Counted from the first letter of the stretch, positions 45,098 to 58,555 are shown. The stretch: DNA of 64,000 nt from Bretschneidera sinensis (GCA_023935145.1 CM043699.1:60032638-60096637), one strand, 5' to 3'. The notes: generated by a model not told the origin, from the letters alone. Numbers and translations: made by a program.

Positions 45098-48000
45098 TAA
45101 GATAAGTAAATGCAATGCCTCCCACTAGCCAAGCACATCCATAAGATACCATAAGCCCATACTTTATTGCATGTCACTTTATTGCATTAGGGCAAAGATT
45201 GGTTAGAGCATTAGTATCAAAATTATTTGTTTTATTATTCTACTATGTAATGTCACCATACTTTATTAATTTTCTTATTTGTTTATCACTTTATTCTTTA
45301 TATACTTGGACCAGGTGATATCTTTCATTATTCTTAGAGAACAATTATTATCATATTACAACGGTATGGTCCCAGCAATAGAGATTACCATGAATGACTC
45401 GACTACTTAATTCTTCAATCAAGAAACTTGTGCGATGACCCAAAGCATGCCACAAAATTAGTTTACATGATAGAAGAAATAAGAAATATTCATCTAAAAC
45501 TTTCCTAAATTAACACCTCCTGTAACCATAACTGTATAATCTGATAAAAACTCATTTTTATCCTAAAAATGGTAAAGTTTGTATCTGTATACTCCACCAT
45601 CTCAAGATTGTGGAAAAATCTTTTATAAAGAAATTTGAAATTCTGGGACATCTTTAGGTACTGTCCTTATAGATTCTTTCCCATTTTCACTTTAAAGAAA
45701 CAGTTTAAAGCTCAGTTTGACATTTTAGGAACAATAACATTCCCAAGTTAGGAATCTTGCATACCTTTCCATAACACAGTCAATGTATGTCCTCTGAGAG
45801 AGTCTCACCAGAAAACGGGGTCTTTCTTTATGGATTTCAATTCCAGAAATAACATATGTTTGTTTAAGATCCTTTATGTCAGAATGCCTAGACATTAGTT
45901 ACTTAACTTCATGAAACAGTCATAAGATATCACCAACAAGTAAGATTTCATCCTTATTCAAGATAAGAAAAATAAATTTGCTCCCACTAACCTTAATATA
46001 TATTCATTGATTTTACATTTATTCTCAACTAACCTTTATGAAGTCACTATATCATCAAATTTTAGATACTACTATCTAGAATATTGCTTTAAACTTTTAT
46101 ATCAGATTTTGTATGTTTACATATTCAATGGTTTTCACCCTCTTCATTAAATTCCTTAGGTTGTACCATGTAGACTTTCTTACAAAGTCTCCATATAGGA
46201 AAACACCTTTCATTTCCAAATGATGTAGCTTTAAAACCTGATAACCTACTAGAGAGAAAGTTTCATTATAAACGATCCTCTCCCCGGATGAACCATTTAG
46301 GAAACTTGCAATCCTTTTGAGTCCTTTTTAGTCTTACGACCAAAAAAAATTCTACAAGATCCCTTAAAACATCATTGAGTTTCATTGAATACAACTTAGC
46401 TCTCATCGCTTATCACTACAGATCTTATTGAAAACTAGAAAACAACTTCGTACAAGTCATTGGGTGATCCACCATGTAGGCAATCTTATAGTCACTCTCA
46501 TCTTAATAGATCATAGATCATAATAATGACATAAATTCTCTCCCTGGTGGATCACAACTAGTATCCTACAAAAATGCATCATGATGTTGAGGAGTCTTAA
46601 TAGGAAATTGTTGAGCAACTAGCTCCCGTTCCTCTATAGATCACAGCATAGGTGTAGGAACCAATATCTCCTTATTTATAGGTAAATAAAATAAAATATT
46701 CAAACAGCCTCATTATCCTTAATGATATAAGAATAACTACCTTTTTCAGCTTAATCAACACCAAAAACTTAGCTATTTTTAATCCCATAATTCTAGTATT
46801 TTCAGTTAAAACTATGAACCTTATGTCTTTGAATGATTTGATCAACTTATGAGGAAGCAACAAGAAAATCCTAAATCCAACTTACCTTTATTTGGAATAT
46901 ATATAGGTGTATTTCTTCAAAATATTCACTAAATACAGAGACTATCAATATTGAGGTTTCCATCTAGTCCTTAATTAAAAAAATCTTTAGATTTCAAATT
47001 TACTAGGTACTTTACTGAACCGTAGTATCGTCCTCGACCCAGAGATAATATAGTCTTGAAATGCTTCTTCCAAAACCTTAAATGTGCGATTTCACCTTTC
47101 AACTACCTTTTATGTTCAGGTCAATCTAATATAGTGTACGTGTCACTATTTCCTTCAAGCATCTAGAAAATGAACGTTTAAACTATCATGAAACTTTATG
47201 TTTGCTAAAATATTTGCTTTACTAATCAGACTCAATCATTCTTAATGAATTTTGCAAGATATTTCTCAACTTCAGTCCTAAAACTCTTGAACTTGTCAAG
47301 AAAAACAAACCTTCTTTAATTGAAAGCATGTATCCACAGTAGCATCGGTCATCAATGAATGATACAAGTGTTTGCACTTGCACAATGTAGTTAGACAATG
47401 TCTACTGAAAATAAGTGTGTATGACTTCCAAATGGTCAAATTTATAATATGCATAATTTTCTTTATCTTGGTTAATTTATCCATAAACAAGTTAACAAAT
47501 GTCTAGTGAAGAGTAACCTGGATGTATTCCTTTATCACCCATTTTACTCTCTCCCTAAAATTATGATTAAAGAATTTATGCCACAACATGGAAGACTTTC
47601 CTCAATTAGGGATGTTTTGGCAATAATGTAACTTTATATAAGATTTTATAGACTTCATTTTGAGCTCAATCCATAATCCATACAATCCATTGAGTAAGGT
47701 GCAACTGTTAATAGCTTTTGAATCAAAAGATAATTTAACTTTATAATCTTTGTCATAAAAAATGTAGCCAATCTTGCCCAAAATCTAAGTATGAAAAATA
47801 TTCTACACTTGTATTATATATAAAGTGTGTCCCTAATAGCAATTTAAATCTAAAAGCTAAATTTAAACTAACTACTCCTTTGAACTTTATGTCCACCTCA
47901 TCATTGTTGCTAATTGTGAGTTTAAACTCTTATTTATTTGACTTTTTCTTACTTACGAATCCATGCATGGTAAGAGCAATGTAATTACCACTGTCTAGCC

Positions 48001-48140
48001 ATCATACTAAATGGGGCCTAATTTACATTGGATTCCTTTAGAACAAGAGCTAAAGATTTACACTTAAAATCACTATCCTTTATCCAAGTTTTTTTTTTGT
48101 ACTCACATTTCTCATGATCATTCTTCATACATAAGAAGCA
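45098..48140 (-). pseudogene. Copia E2 pol and gag end remnant
   Basis: Short readable pieces of Copia pol on the minus strand. RNase H end near 45110-45200 (resembles PNIFQKHVDNMG of E1), RT around 45650-46420 (KKDSKG, GNERCFPIWRLCKKVYMVQP, and KFNEEGENH-like sequence matching E1), weak integrase region 46500-47900, and a degenerate gag zinc knuckle CFLCMKNDHEKC at about 48140-48090. Stops and shifts are dense, more than in E1. Confidence 0.65.
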
Positions 48141-50287
48141 CTTAATTTCAATTTGTAAGGAAAACATACTTAAAACTCACACTACATTGCCAATCTGATC
48201 AAATTCTTTATTAATCCTAAACAGTTTCAAATCAAGTACTAGATTAACTCGTCTTGCCTTTCTTGATACTTGTTTTGAAAATAAGTTAGACAATTTGGTA
48301 TTTCTCTTAATTTGAAAAGGACTATCATTATGAAAACTTGCTTTATGCAAAATTGAACGTATCTAAGCATTCAATGGCTCTCGGTATCTTTTAGTTGTTA
48401 GCAGGCATACATGGTAGACCTTAATCCACGCATCATTAACTTGATACTGAATCATAACTATAATCCTTATGTTTTGTAAGTTTATATTTTACTTATTACC
48501 AAGTATATGTCTGCTATATTAATGACAAACTCATTAAATATTTTAATTCTAGATAAGAGTATAAAAATTGAGTTGAAATACATCATCAAGAAACATCTTT
48601 GGGTTGAATGCGTGATACGCAGTTAAAAATCCTCTTCACATAAAAGCGGCCATGAGAACCTATTCTAGCCTTCGCAAATCTGCCACCTTTGGGTGATTAG
48701 ACCACTTGGGTAGGTCAATTCCTAACCATATGCTCCATATGTGAACCTTTTAATTTATATCATGAGAATGTCAATTTTAATAGTGATTATGTAGTTGTTC
48801 AACAATAAAAGTGACTTTAAATTAAAAGATGATTATAAAATTAAATAATAAAATTTATTAGCAATTGTGTGATGTAATAACATACTCCAAAACCATAAAT
48901 GAGTACATTAACTAAAATTTCAAACTCATAATCAGGAAACACCTTTAGGTTGAGTACATGACATGTGGTCTGAAAACCCACATATAAAGGTGATCATGAG
49001 AATCTATCCCTAGCTTCTCAAGACTACCACTTTTGGGTGAATATACCACTAGGGTAAGTCACTTCCCAATCATATAGCTTCATATGTAACCCTCTAAATC
49101 TAATACACAATCACCACCTTTGGGTGAATGAATGTATACTGGAATCTGAGACATCCCTAAAACAAATGAGACCGAAATTCAACAAAATCCAACTGAAAGG
49201 CCACTTTGGCAGCTAAAATTCAACTAAACTCATGAAACTCTCCCATGACAAGACATACTTTATATTACTCACACATAATTACATGATATAATCTTAACTT
49301 TAGAGACCTAAGGCAAATTATTATCTATAAGATCATAATTATTGTATGACATCACCTTATGTGAAGTAAAATTATTTCACCTCACTTTGATGTCTAAATT
49401 ATGCTAATTACATTGACTATTAAATTTAATTTGTACTTAAAATTTTTTAATTTTATTTGGAGATCAATTAGAACTACAAAATACGAAAATGGACGAAGAA
49501 TGACAGAGTTGAGAGATCTAGTTGACTAGGATTGACCTCTAGTGGACTGGGATTAGCCTTTGTCCAAATTTAAATAATATTTTCTTGATCCAGCCGACTA
49601 GACCACAACCCAGTCGACTGGAAAACTTTCTGTCCAAAATTTTATTTGATCTCACTTGAAACAATCGACTAGGGATTAGCCCTAGTCGACTGGGGATACA
49701 ATCTGTGTTAATTTTTTTATTTTGGCATTTATTCCACAGACCCAATTTCAGCTTTCACAACTAATATATTTGGGATCATTTTTTATGCCATACAATTGCT
49801 TTACATGCGTAAAGCAATATTTTCTCACAATTATTGTTCCATGAAGAAGTACCCCTACCAATTAATTTTTTATTGAATCACGTAACTTTTGGATTTGTTG
49901 CTTGATAATAATTTTGCATAAAAGTTTGCTTTCTTTATTTCATGAAATAATAGAATATTTAGGGTTTTGAAGATTCTATAACATTCTAAAACTATATGAA
50001 CAAAATATATCCAATTAATCTATTTTTAATTTAATCCAAACTAAAATCAATTAATTGAATAATTATCATCAATAACCCTAAACATGTTTCTATAACAATA
50101 AATTATTTAATTCATATACTCACACTATCAAACTTTATATTGTAGGAATTTAACATATGAATTAACATGCTTTATTACTAGGATTAATTATAAAAATAAA
50201 CCAATTCATAATTCAAACCCGAGTAGACTTTTCAATCAATCAATCAATCAAAAAAATTTAATTAAGGTTCTAAACCAAGTTATGGTT
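48141..50287 (-). other. Copia E2 gag and leader region
   Basis: Gag is not readable beyond the knuckle. A roughly 345-bp tandem duplication covers about 48590-49110 (both copies contain CACCTTTGGGTGA-like and CATATG.TCATATGT sequence). A CAGTCGACTGG-type cluster lies at 49500-49710. Confidence 0.5.
49500..49710. repeat. CAGTCGACTGG motif cluster in Copia E2 leader
   Basis: At least six variants: TAGTTGACTAGG, TAGTGGACTGGG, AGCCGACTAGA, CAGTCGACTGG, CAATCGACTAGG and TAGTCGACTGGG. Compare 5020-5190 in the D LTR. Confidence 0.8.
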
Positions 50288-50299
50288 GCTCTGATACAA
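50288..50299 (-). other. Copia E2 primer binding site
   Basis: The minus strand reads TTGTATCAGAGC, one change from TGGTATCAGAGC, two bases from the LTR. Confidence 0.88.
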
Positions 50300-50301
50300 C
50301 A

Positions 50302-50866
50302 TGTAAGAATTGTCATAAAATAATTTATCCCAAAGGTCATCTATAACAAGATTATAGAACACCTAACGAACATGATTAATTGATAAACTTTATAAACATA
50401 CCTATTTTGGACTCCATGATGAACTGCGTAACAAAAATCAAAGATCATGATGAATTGTGCAACAAAAATAAAAAATCCTCACGTAGTCACACAACAATAA
50501 TGTCGAATCCCAAAATGATTAGTAGAAAGAAAATAAACTTGATCTTTCCCCCCTTTTTCATCTTCTTAATTAGCTTCTTGATTAGATAGATGTATTGTAT
50601 GTTCTGTTTGGAACAGAATAGGAGAGACCTAGCCATTACCTTTATATAGTATCCCAAAGAGTTGCTCATCAAAACCCTAATAAGCTACTACGACCCACAC
50701 TAGCCAGTCCACACTTAGCACATATACAGAAATTAGACCCAATTAACATATCAACTTATATAAGCTCTCTTTATGTATTACTAGTAGACAAATCACTTAG
50801 CCTATTTTTGTCAAAACCCAAAATCCACGAATAATGCAAGCTCACCTTTATAGGAAAATTCCAACA
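50302..50866 (-). mobile_element. Copia E2 5' LTR
   Basis: TGTAAGAATTG to AAATTCCAACA on the plus strand, 565 bp. It contains a short local duplication around 50405-50475 (GATCATGATGAA/ATTGTGCAACAAAAA) that the 3' LTR lacks, which explains the length difference. Confidence 0.9.
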
Positions 50867-51098
50867 ATGGAGACCGTTCTTCGAGCCTTTCTATCTAATC
50901 ATCGTCCAAGATGGGGATCCATCTAAGATCATCAAAGTTCTTGATGGCTTTGAAAACAAGCTTTACAATAGGAATGACATCAATAGGACTCCGGGTCCTA
51001 AGGCTTCTTGCATTGTCTTCAAGGACTACTTATGGGTTCTTTAGCTATATGGTGTCTAAGAAGAAGTATATCTTCTCAATTGATGGTGATTGCTTTTG
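50867..51098 (+). pseudogene. RGP/UAM exon 1, part 2
   Basis: The frame resumes as [40 protein letters not shown] and [12 protein letters not shown], then is lost by an apparent 2-bp deletion near 51030-51050, and resumes as YMVSKKKYIFSIDGDCF. The family's DDD metal-binding motif reads DGD. A consensus donor GTAAGT follows at 51099, at the point where family identity ends, so this looks like a genomic exon with an intron rather than a processed copy. The later exons were not found in the window. Confidence 0.9.
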
Positions 51099-54058
51099 TA
51101 AGTCTCTTCCACTCTTCATATTTGTTTTTGGGTTTTGTAGGTTGATATGATTATGATCTCTTTCAGATACCCTTTTTCATGGGGTTTCTGTTATTTTGCT
51201 GAGAAACAGCAGGAAAATGAAATGAACTAATTAGAATTTTGGATTATTTCATGCCTATCCTTTCAATCAATTATATTGTTATAATATTCAAATGAACATA
51301 TTAGAGTAATTCTGTCTAATTAAAAATTTGCTATGACTTTAATAATTTGTGTTTTAACATTAAATTTACCATATTTGAAATATATGTAATTTAACAAGTA
51401 TGTATTTGAAAATTTCGTTAAATCCGAAATAACACACCAAAACAGAGAAAAACCAAAATCTTTCAGTTAAATAACGAAATCAAAACACTGTACAACGCAA
51501 AATTTATAACCTTGACATAAACCCACTTAAGTGGATCCCTTACATTCTCATTTAAAATGATCTCATTTTAACTTTTGGCCCTAGGGTTCATGTATGTACT
51601 AATGCCTCGACTTTAGTCTTGTTTTCTTGTAGCTTTCCCAACACTAAATTAATTTGGATAAATATTTCCCATGCTTAAAATAATTAAGTTCATGCTTGGA
51701 AAAATAAAAATGAATGATGCTTGATTGATAAATGCTTTCTTTTATCTTTGTCAAACATGTAAATAAATAGGGTTAGAACAACATGTGTACATCACTTAAG
51801 TTTTTATTGTCAAAAGGATAAATACGTTGCTGTAATCATCATTGACGGGCATTGTTGAGATGCTTTCCTTCTTCACACGTAATAAGATCTTGAATGCATA
51901 ATCTGATTCGCAAACACTTGTCGATCATGTTAAAATTAATTTTGAAAAATTAACATTAATACATCAATATACTAAAAGTTGTCTAATTGATTAGATTGAA
52001 TGGATTGGTGGCAACTCCAGGCTTTGAACTCTTTGTTGATAACGTCCTCCATTTTCCCCAAACTTAAAAAACGAGTTAGATTTCAAAACGGATTTAAAAA
52101 ATGACAACAATGATTTTTTTCTTTTTCAAACTTATAAAACTTATTGTTTTTCTCGCTAAGGGTCTGTATTGACACTAAGGAGATTGAACCTCAATGTGTT
52201 TTTAGAAAAAAATTTAAAAATTAACTTGGACTTTTTTTTGCTACACTTCACTTGCACACTTGCACATTTGCACTTATCCTTGTTCTTGCTCAGAGGGAGT
52301 GAGTTAGATATCTATTACCTATTCGATATCTTGGTGTGACCTTTATTAACTTTCGTCAACCTTTGGTGTGTGACATGATTCACCCAGTCATGTCAAGGTA
52401 ACGAAGATTTCTCGTTGTGTTTCTACTCTTGTGGTCAACCAAATTCTCCCACTAGAGGAGAATAAGGGAATCCTTCTAGCCATAGGGTATTGAGCCATCC
52501 GAAGTTATAAGGTGGAGCTCACCTAATTAAATAAACCCTGGAACCATCGTTCTAGGGCATGGACCCTTTCTATCCCATCGTGTGCTTGATAAGTGTGTTT
52601 GATTCATCTCACATGTGTCAAGATTAAAATTGGATGTTTAATAAAATACTTAGATGATGGCATGTTAATTTTTTTTTTTGAGATTTTGTTCGATTAAACT
52701 CAAATTAAATTTAGACAAATCCAAATTATTAATTAACCTTGAAGTGACATGAATTTTCTTGTAGATAAATAATGTTTCATTGATATCAATAGATAATCCA
52801 TGTTAGAGTTTGAGCCTAAATTGATTGAGTTTTAATCCAAAAGGCTTTTGCATAAGAAAATTCAATTAAACATGGTTGAAAACTCTCAGGGATCAAGTGA
52901 AATTGATTCGTTTCAAAAGGGACCATATTTTACCATATTTAACCTTGTTTACTAAGGCCCAATGGGTGTAGCTTCAATCATCTCGGACTTAAATTTTGTA
53001 GAATGGATATTGATCTCAATGCAACAAAATTTAACTGTAAGAATTAAAATCAAATATGGGCTAAAATAACAAGTTTGAAATTGGAAAGATTTGACTTGGG
53101 CTTAATCAAATAAAATCTTCATGCATTGTATAGTTTCTTATTGCTCCTATAGTAATTTACATGAGATATTTGCATACTTCTTGAGTCACATGTTTTTTTT
53201 TGCATACACTTTCTTGGTTTAAATTTTAAATTATTTTGAAACTTGACATTTTCTTATTTATTCCCCAATTATTTGATATTAATGGAAAAAATTGCATTAG
53301 TTAGGGGCATGAATTTGAAAAATCAAAATCTTGAGCCATTTGGATTTCAAATTTCTTTTATTTATTCCTCCTTTAATCATTCCTAATGGAAAATCATTGA
53401 AGAGGGATGCTTAAGAGGATTTAATTATTGAAATTATGTTGATCAAGGTTAATATCCTAGATCTAAATTTTGGGATTACTATGCGAATTAAAAAATTCAA
53501 GAAACTTTTTGAAATGAGTTTTTGATTTTCCTTCTTGACCTTGATGAAAAATCGTTTTGAAAGAATTGGGGAAGATTAATTTAGATCATGAGGTATCTGC
53601 AATTAAAACTTTTTTAATTATTTTGAATCGATTAAATCAAATGAAAGATGATGGTACTGAATTCCACCCGATTCGATTAAATCGTTGATGAAGTATAATT
53701 AAATCAATTTAATTAAAGATTTTCAGTTTCTGGAAAACAAAAAAAATTGGGATTCAATCAAGGTGTTCGCTGTTTGATTTTTATCTTTTGAATATATTTG
53801 TGGTTTTTTTGTGGACTAACCTAAACCAATTTCCAGTGGACTCAAATCTGATGGTAGGCTTAGGCTGAAAAAAAAATTGTTGTTCTTAAAAGAAAAAAGA
53901 ACATAGGCCCAACATAAGATTCAAGTAAAACTGAGATTGGTTAAGAGGAAGTTATGGGCTTCAAACAAGTCTCATGAACCTTAACTAAACCTTTTCTTTT
54001 TTCATGAACATCATGTAGGTTTGGACTATTTGATGGGTTTGCGCTGCAACATGTTTTC
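51099..54058. other. Non-coding stretch, possibly Tat-like LTR or leader
   Basis: No gene seen. 52280-52620 contains sequence of the kind found in long LTRs (AGGTGGAGCTCACC, CTAGGGCATGGACCC), but I could not match it to the right end of the window. Confidence 0.3.
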
Positions 54059-54860
54059 TTGAAATCCATTTTGTCTTTAAAAACCTCAAACCCAACATAT
54101 GGTTCAAGCAATACTAATGATGGTTTCAAACATGCCCCTCATGAAATTGATTTAAAATTTTGTTTTCAAAATAAACACCTTTGTCTCACTACATTCCAAT
54201 TTGAGATATTAGAGAAGAACATACCAGTTAAACTGGAAGTAACGGCCCAACAAGAACAAAAGAAGGTAGTGCAAGAAATCAAACATTTATCGATCACCAT
54301 GATGGCTAACTTGACAAAGAGGGTTGAGTAACCTTGAATAAATTTGCGGTGTCGAAAGTAATTCAATTTGAGGAGCTGAAAAGTCAATTTTCCTTTATAA
54401 AGAACATCATATAGGCCACTTAGGAGGGAAGTAACTCAAAGACAAGAGTGGAAGCACTTGTTTAGACGTAACAAGCTTAGCCCTTTAACCGTGAAAAGCA
54501 TGTCTAACCCAGTTTCTCCCCTCTACGATCTCACCAAATATTGCGCATTCCACCAATAAGTTAGCCATTTTACAGAAGAATTCTCTAGGCTCTGCAATGA
54601 GATTCAAGACTTTATCGATTCCAAGCCAAATCTCTTTTCCAACTATAAATCAGCTCATCTCCATACCTTCCCCATTAGGTACATTAAATCACTTTCCATA
54701 ACCAAGGCCACAAAAAACCTAAACCCACTACTAAGGAGTTAGTTGGAAAAGAAGATGCATTGTTGAAGTTCACAAATAAGGGTATTCGTAGTTATGATGG
54801 CGATAAGGAGAAAATTGCCTACGTGAAGAATTTCGAGCAACAATGATTATGAATGAGTTC
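54059..54860 (+). pseudogene. Tat/Ogre-like gag remnant
   Basis: A short frame (54059-54331) ends in a charged stretch EVTAQQEQKKVVQEIKHLSI. Further on, KYCAFHQ, a stop, VSHFTEEFSRLCNEIQDFID (about 54537-54615) resembles the zinc-binding block CxxH...H..EDC..LKNEIQDLI of Tat/Ogre gag proteins, here with C lost. Protease and pol do not follow, so most of the coding part is deleted. Confidence 0.5.
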
Positions 54861-57800
54861 GATGTTGGAGAAGGTGTGTGATAACATCAATGATCAAGTC
54901 TTATTTTGCAACCCATAATTTCTTTGGAATGTTTTTGATCTTTTATCTTTTTCCTTTTCATTGAGTCTTTTAATTCTTCATGTTTCTTTCCATCAATAAA
55001 ATAATCTTTTATTCTATACACTATTTTGTTTCTTTTTAGATAACTCCTAGGAATTGTTGAATGAATAAGGAAAAATAGTCAAACATGAGAACCCCTACTA
55101 TTAATCTAATCACCAAAGAAAATTCACAAACTAACATGATTTTACTTCATTTGAAAATTTAGGCTTCCACTTAATTATAAAGATGTATTTACATGGATTT
55201 GCAAAATTTGTCAATTTCACATGGTTCACTCGCCAATAAAAAATTGCCTATGTTATTCTAGGTAGGAAGAAAATAAAGAAGACAAGTCCAATCCAAGAAA
55301 AGCCCAAGTCCATGCATGTGATCTAATTTTTGAATACACCCGAAAACTATAAGCTCAAGAAAAGACCAAATTCAGCCAAAGTCATTTGTTAAGAAGAAAA
55401 GCTGAAATTTATTTGGGCTAATCAAGGAGGTCTCAGTCTAAGAGAAAAAATCTGAATCTATTCAAGCTAACCAAGCAAGTCCCATAAGAAATTCCAAATT
55501 CATGTGACCCATGCAAAGCTTGAATAGAATATCCAAATACCTTTCATAGGATTGCTAGAAACTTCACGGGCCCCAATGGGAGAAAGTGAACCATGATCCA
55601 TTTTGAAAAGAAAAAAACAAATAGTCTCATTCCCACATTAAAGAATCTTATTTGACGAACAAATTGAAAATTCTTGAACCCCACAGTTGTGTTTGGAAAA
55701 GGTGAGCAATTTGACTTAGAAAAGAGGCCATCATTTCTACTATCCTATCACTTTAAAAATTTCCGTTACTAAACTCCTTTAAGCTTTAATGAAATTCTTT
55801 CATGAACCTCATTACAAAGGGCTATTCTATTGCTTAATGAGAAAAGGAAAAGAGGAAAATTGGGATAAAAAAGACAAGAAAAAATAGAAAAGAAAAAGGA
55901 AAAAAAAAGAAAGAATAGTTTTGAAAAAGACAGGAAAAGTTCAAAGCGAACATTTGAAAATGACAAACAGGAAAAAAGTGGTGAAGGATAGCCCTTGGTT
56001 GCTTATGAACCATATAAACACTTTTTGAGCCTTTGACCATCCATTTCTTGGTTAACTTAGTAGCACTTAGCTTACATTACAGTCCTTGAAAGACCTCTTT
56101 TATCAATTAAAGTTTCTAAGTCTCACAAACCATTCTTTTAGATAATGATAGAATTTATTTATTTATTTTTAACTTTCGAACAAGATTCACTAACTTGCTC
56201 CACATTAAAGAGGAATTGCTTTACCACTTCAAATGACCTCACCCAATTCAAAGTGATCCACCCTTGCACCACTTTTAAGGGATTCTCCAAAGCCATAGTC
56301 ACCACTTTGCTCCACCATCTCAAACTTTTGTATGACATACAAAAAGTACCCTAAAAGCCATTCTCAAAATAACCCATACACCACTTGTAAGGGGTAATTC
56401 AAAAATGATCACCATTCGAAAATGAACCATTGTTTCTTTAATGTGTGAATAAGATTGGTTGTTCGCACTAAGTCTAAACCCAAAAAAGGTGACTTAGGAA
56501 AAAGTTAGGGCAAGATCAATAAACTAAAAACTCGAAAAAGCAGTTTAGGCAACATGTGTGTGTGCATTTTTTCCTCAAAACTACTACTAGCTTGATCCTT
56601 TTCAAGGTACGTAGGCAACCACACCAGCGCAACTGATTGCTTTAAATATATTGGCATTGAATTCTTTTTAAAATGTTGTATAAATATGTCTCTGTAATTA
56701 TGAAATAACAACTAAAAAATAAGTGAATGAAATGATTGTAAGATGATTGATTTAGTAACTAGCTTAATGGGTGAAATTCTCAGTAAGCTGCATTACTTGT
56801 TCACAAGATAATTAGAGCTCTATACTTTTCTTGGTTTCTTTCTTGCCACCTTTATGTTTGTTTCTTCCAACTTGCACATACAAAATTATACTTACATCCC
56901 CCCCCCAGAAGAAAGAGACTTTTCATACTTGAACCTTGGTGCCTCCATAGTGGTGATTCAAGAAGAATGAAGGTAAGAAGATTAGTTATGGCCATATTCA
57001 AGAGTAAATTACTTCAATTGCAACCTTTGTATATATATCTTCCAATTCAAATGAGCATACTTATTCACCTTGGAAAAGAAGAAACTAGAGACTTTTTGGA
57101 CTTAACCCTTGATTGTGACTCAAGGAGAGTGGGGCAAGAAAAGAAGTCATAGTTGTATTCAAGAATGATCAAACTATCATGTTGGGGAGAATATCTTAAG
57201 ACGCTTTTGACCACCATTTAACCAATTTAACTAAGTTCAATAGAAAGCTCCCTCTTTTTTACACAAATTCTTTTAAAAAATTTTATGCACTATTGCATTT
57301 TATTGTATAAAGTTTGCATGCATCATCTTCACTTCCTTAAAACAAAAAGAAATGCATGAAAAAAAATTCTTTCGAAAATTTGCATGTACTACTACTCCCA
57401 CGTGCTTATGATTCATTAGACATATATATCCACAAAAAAAATTAAGTCTTCATTCTTCATCCCATAAAAAGAAAATTTAGTGCGTACATGCGACGTGTAC
57501 ATAAAAAAGAAAAAACTGATGAAAAGTTAAGGTTTTTGTGCACATTCATGAGATGGTGCATCTCCTTCTAGTTCCTTATTTGCCTTGAATTTCTTTTTCT
57601 AGGTAAAGTTTACAAATTCAGTAGAGCTCAAATGCAAGCATGGAAAACAAGCCCGATAATCAAGCAAATGCAAGCACAGTCAACCATGTGCAACTATAAT
57701 CAAGTAGTTGTCATCAGATACAAGAAATCTAAGTAAACACGCAAGAACAAGCACAATTCGCAAGACAAGATCATTTTGTAAGACAAGGTAGTTTGCAAGA

Positions 57801-57900
57801 AGATCCATTTGCAATCAAAAGATAACAATCCAAACAACACTTAAGGGCATCACGCTCATGATGCAACATCGGGGTCAACTTGAATTTCTCCTCTCAAAAT
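54861..57900 (+). other. Tat/Ogre-like 3' non-coding region
   Basis: No gene seen. Features common in the non-coding part of Tat elements: TTTTGAGCCTTTGACC and CTTACATTACAGTCCTTGAAA (56020-56100) and GGTACGTAGGCAACC (56606-56620). A C-run of nine lies at 56899-56907. Element identity is an inference. Confidence 0.4.
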
Positions 57901-57904
57901 CAAT

Positions 57905-58555
57905 ATGTAATGAATCAAAGTCCTTAAAGTAGGCAAGGAGAACGAATCTTGTAAGATGAGATAAAAAGTTTCAAAGTCCTTGAAGCAGAAAAAGAGAGCG
58001 AATCTTGTCAGATAAGCTCAAAATGAATTAAAGTCCTCGAAGTAGACAAGGAAGGAGAATCTTGCAAAATGAGCTAAAAAAGAATCAAATTCTTCTAAGC
58101 AGACAAGGATAGCGAATCATGAGGGATGAGCTTAGAATGACTCAAAGTCCTCGAAGCAGGCAAGAAGAGCGAATCTTTCTAGATGAGGTTAGAAAGAACT
58201 AGTCCCAAAGTAGACAAGGAAAGAGAATCTTATGAGATGAGCTTAGAATGAATAAGATTGCTTAAAGCAGGCAATGAATGTAAATCTTGCAGGATGAGCT
58301 CATAAAGAATCAAAGTCCTCGAACTAGGTAAAGAGAGTGAATCTTACAAGATGAGCTCATAATAAATCAAAGTCCTCAAAGCAGGTAAGGAGAGTGAATC
58401 ATGTGAGATAAGCTTAGAAAGAATTAAAGTCCTTAAAGTAGGCAAGGAAAGTGAATCTTACAAAATGAGCAAATCTTGCAAGATAAGCTCAGAATGAATC
58501 AAAATCCTCAAAGCATGCAAAGAGAGCGAATCTTCTATGATGAAAGAGTATTCAA
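57905..58555. repeat. 57-bp minisatellite, about 11 copies
   Basis: Unit pattern: AATCAAAGTCCTCGAAGCAG, GCAAGGAGAGCGAATCTTG, AAGATGAGCTCAGAATG. The CGAATC box recurs at 57943, 57999, 58056, 58113 and 58170, giving a period of 56-57 bp. Copies are diverged but period is steady. Confidence 0.9.

Larger units (their letters stand above)
42716..50866 (-). mobile_element. Copia E2: complete but decayed minus-strand element
   Basis: 8.15 kb with two LTRs, primer site at the right, decayed gag-pol in between and element J inserted near its 3' end. Flanks are GTGGA (42711-42715) and ATGGA (50867-50871), a 5-bp duplication with one mismatch. Removing the element joins the RGP/UAM frame exactly (EMW then RPFF). 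Same family as E1. Confidence 0.92.

Noticed and set aside
51099..52000. Second RGP/UAM exon
   Set aside because: I looked for the next conserved RGP blocks in three frames and saw none; the gene copy ends after exon 1 in this window.
55769..56040. F/S-rich minus-strand frames
   Set aside because: They derive from an A/G-rich low-complexity run on the plus strand.
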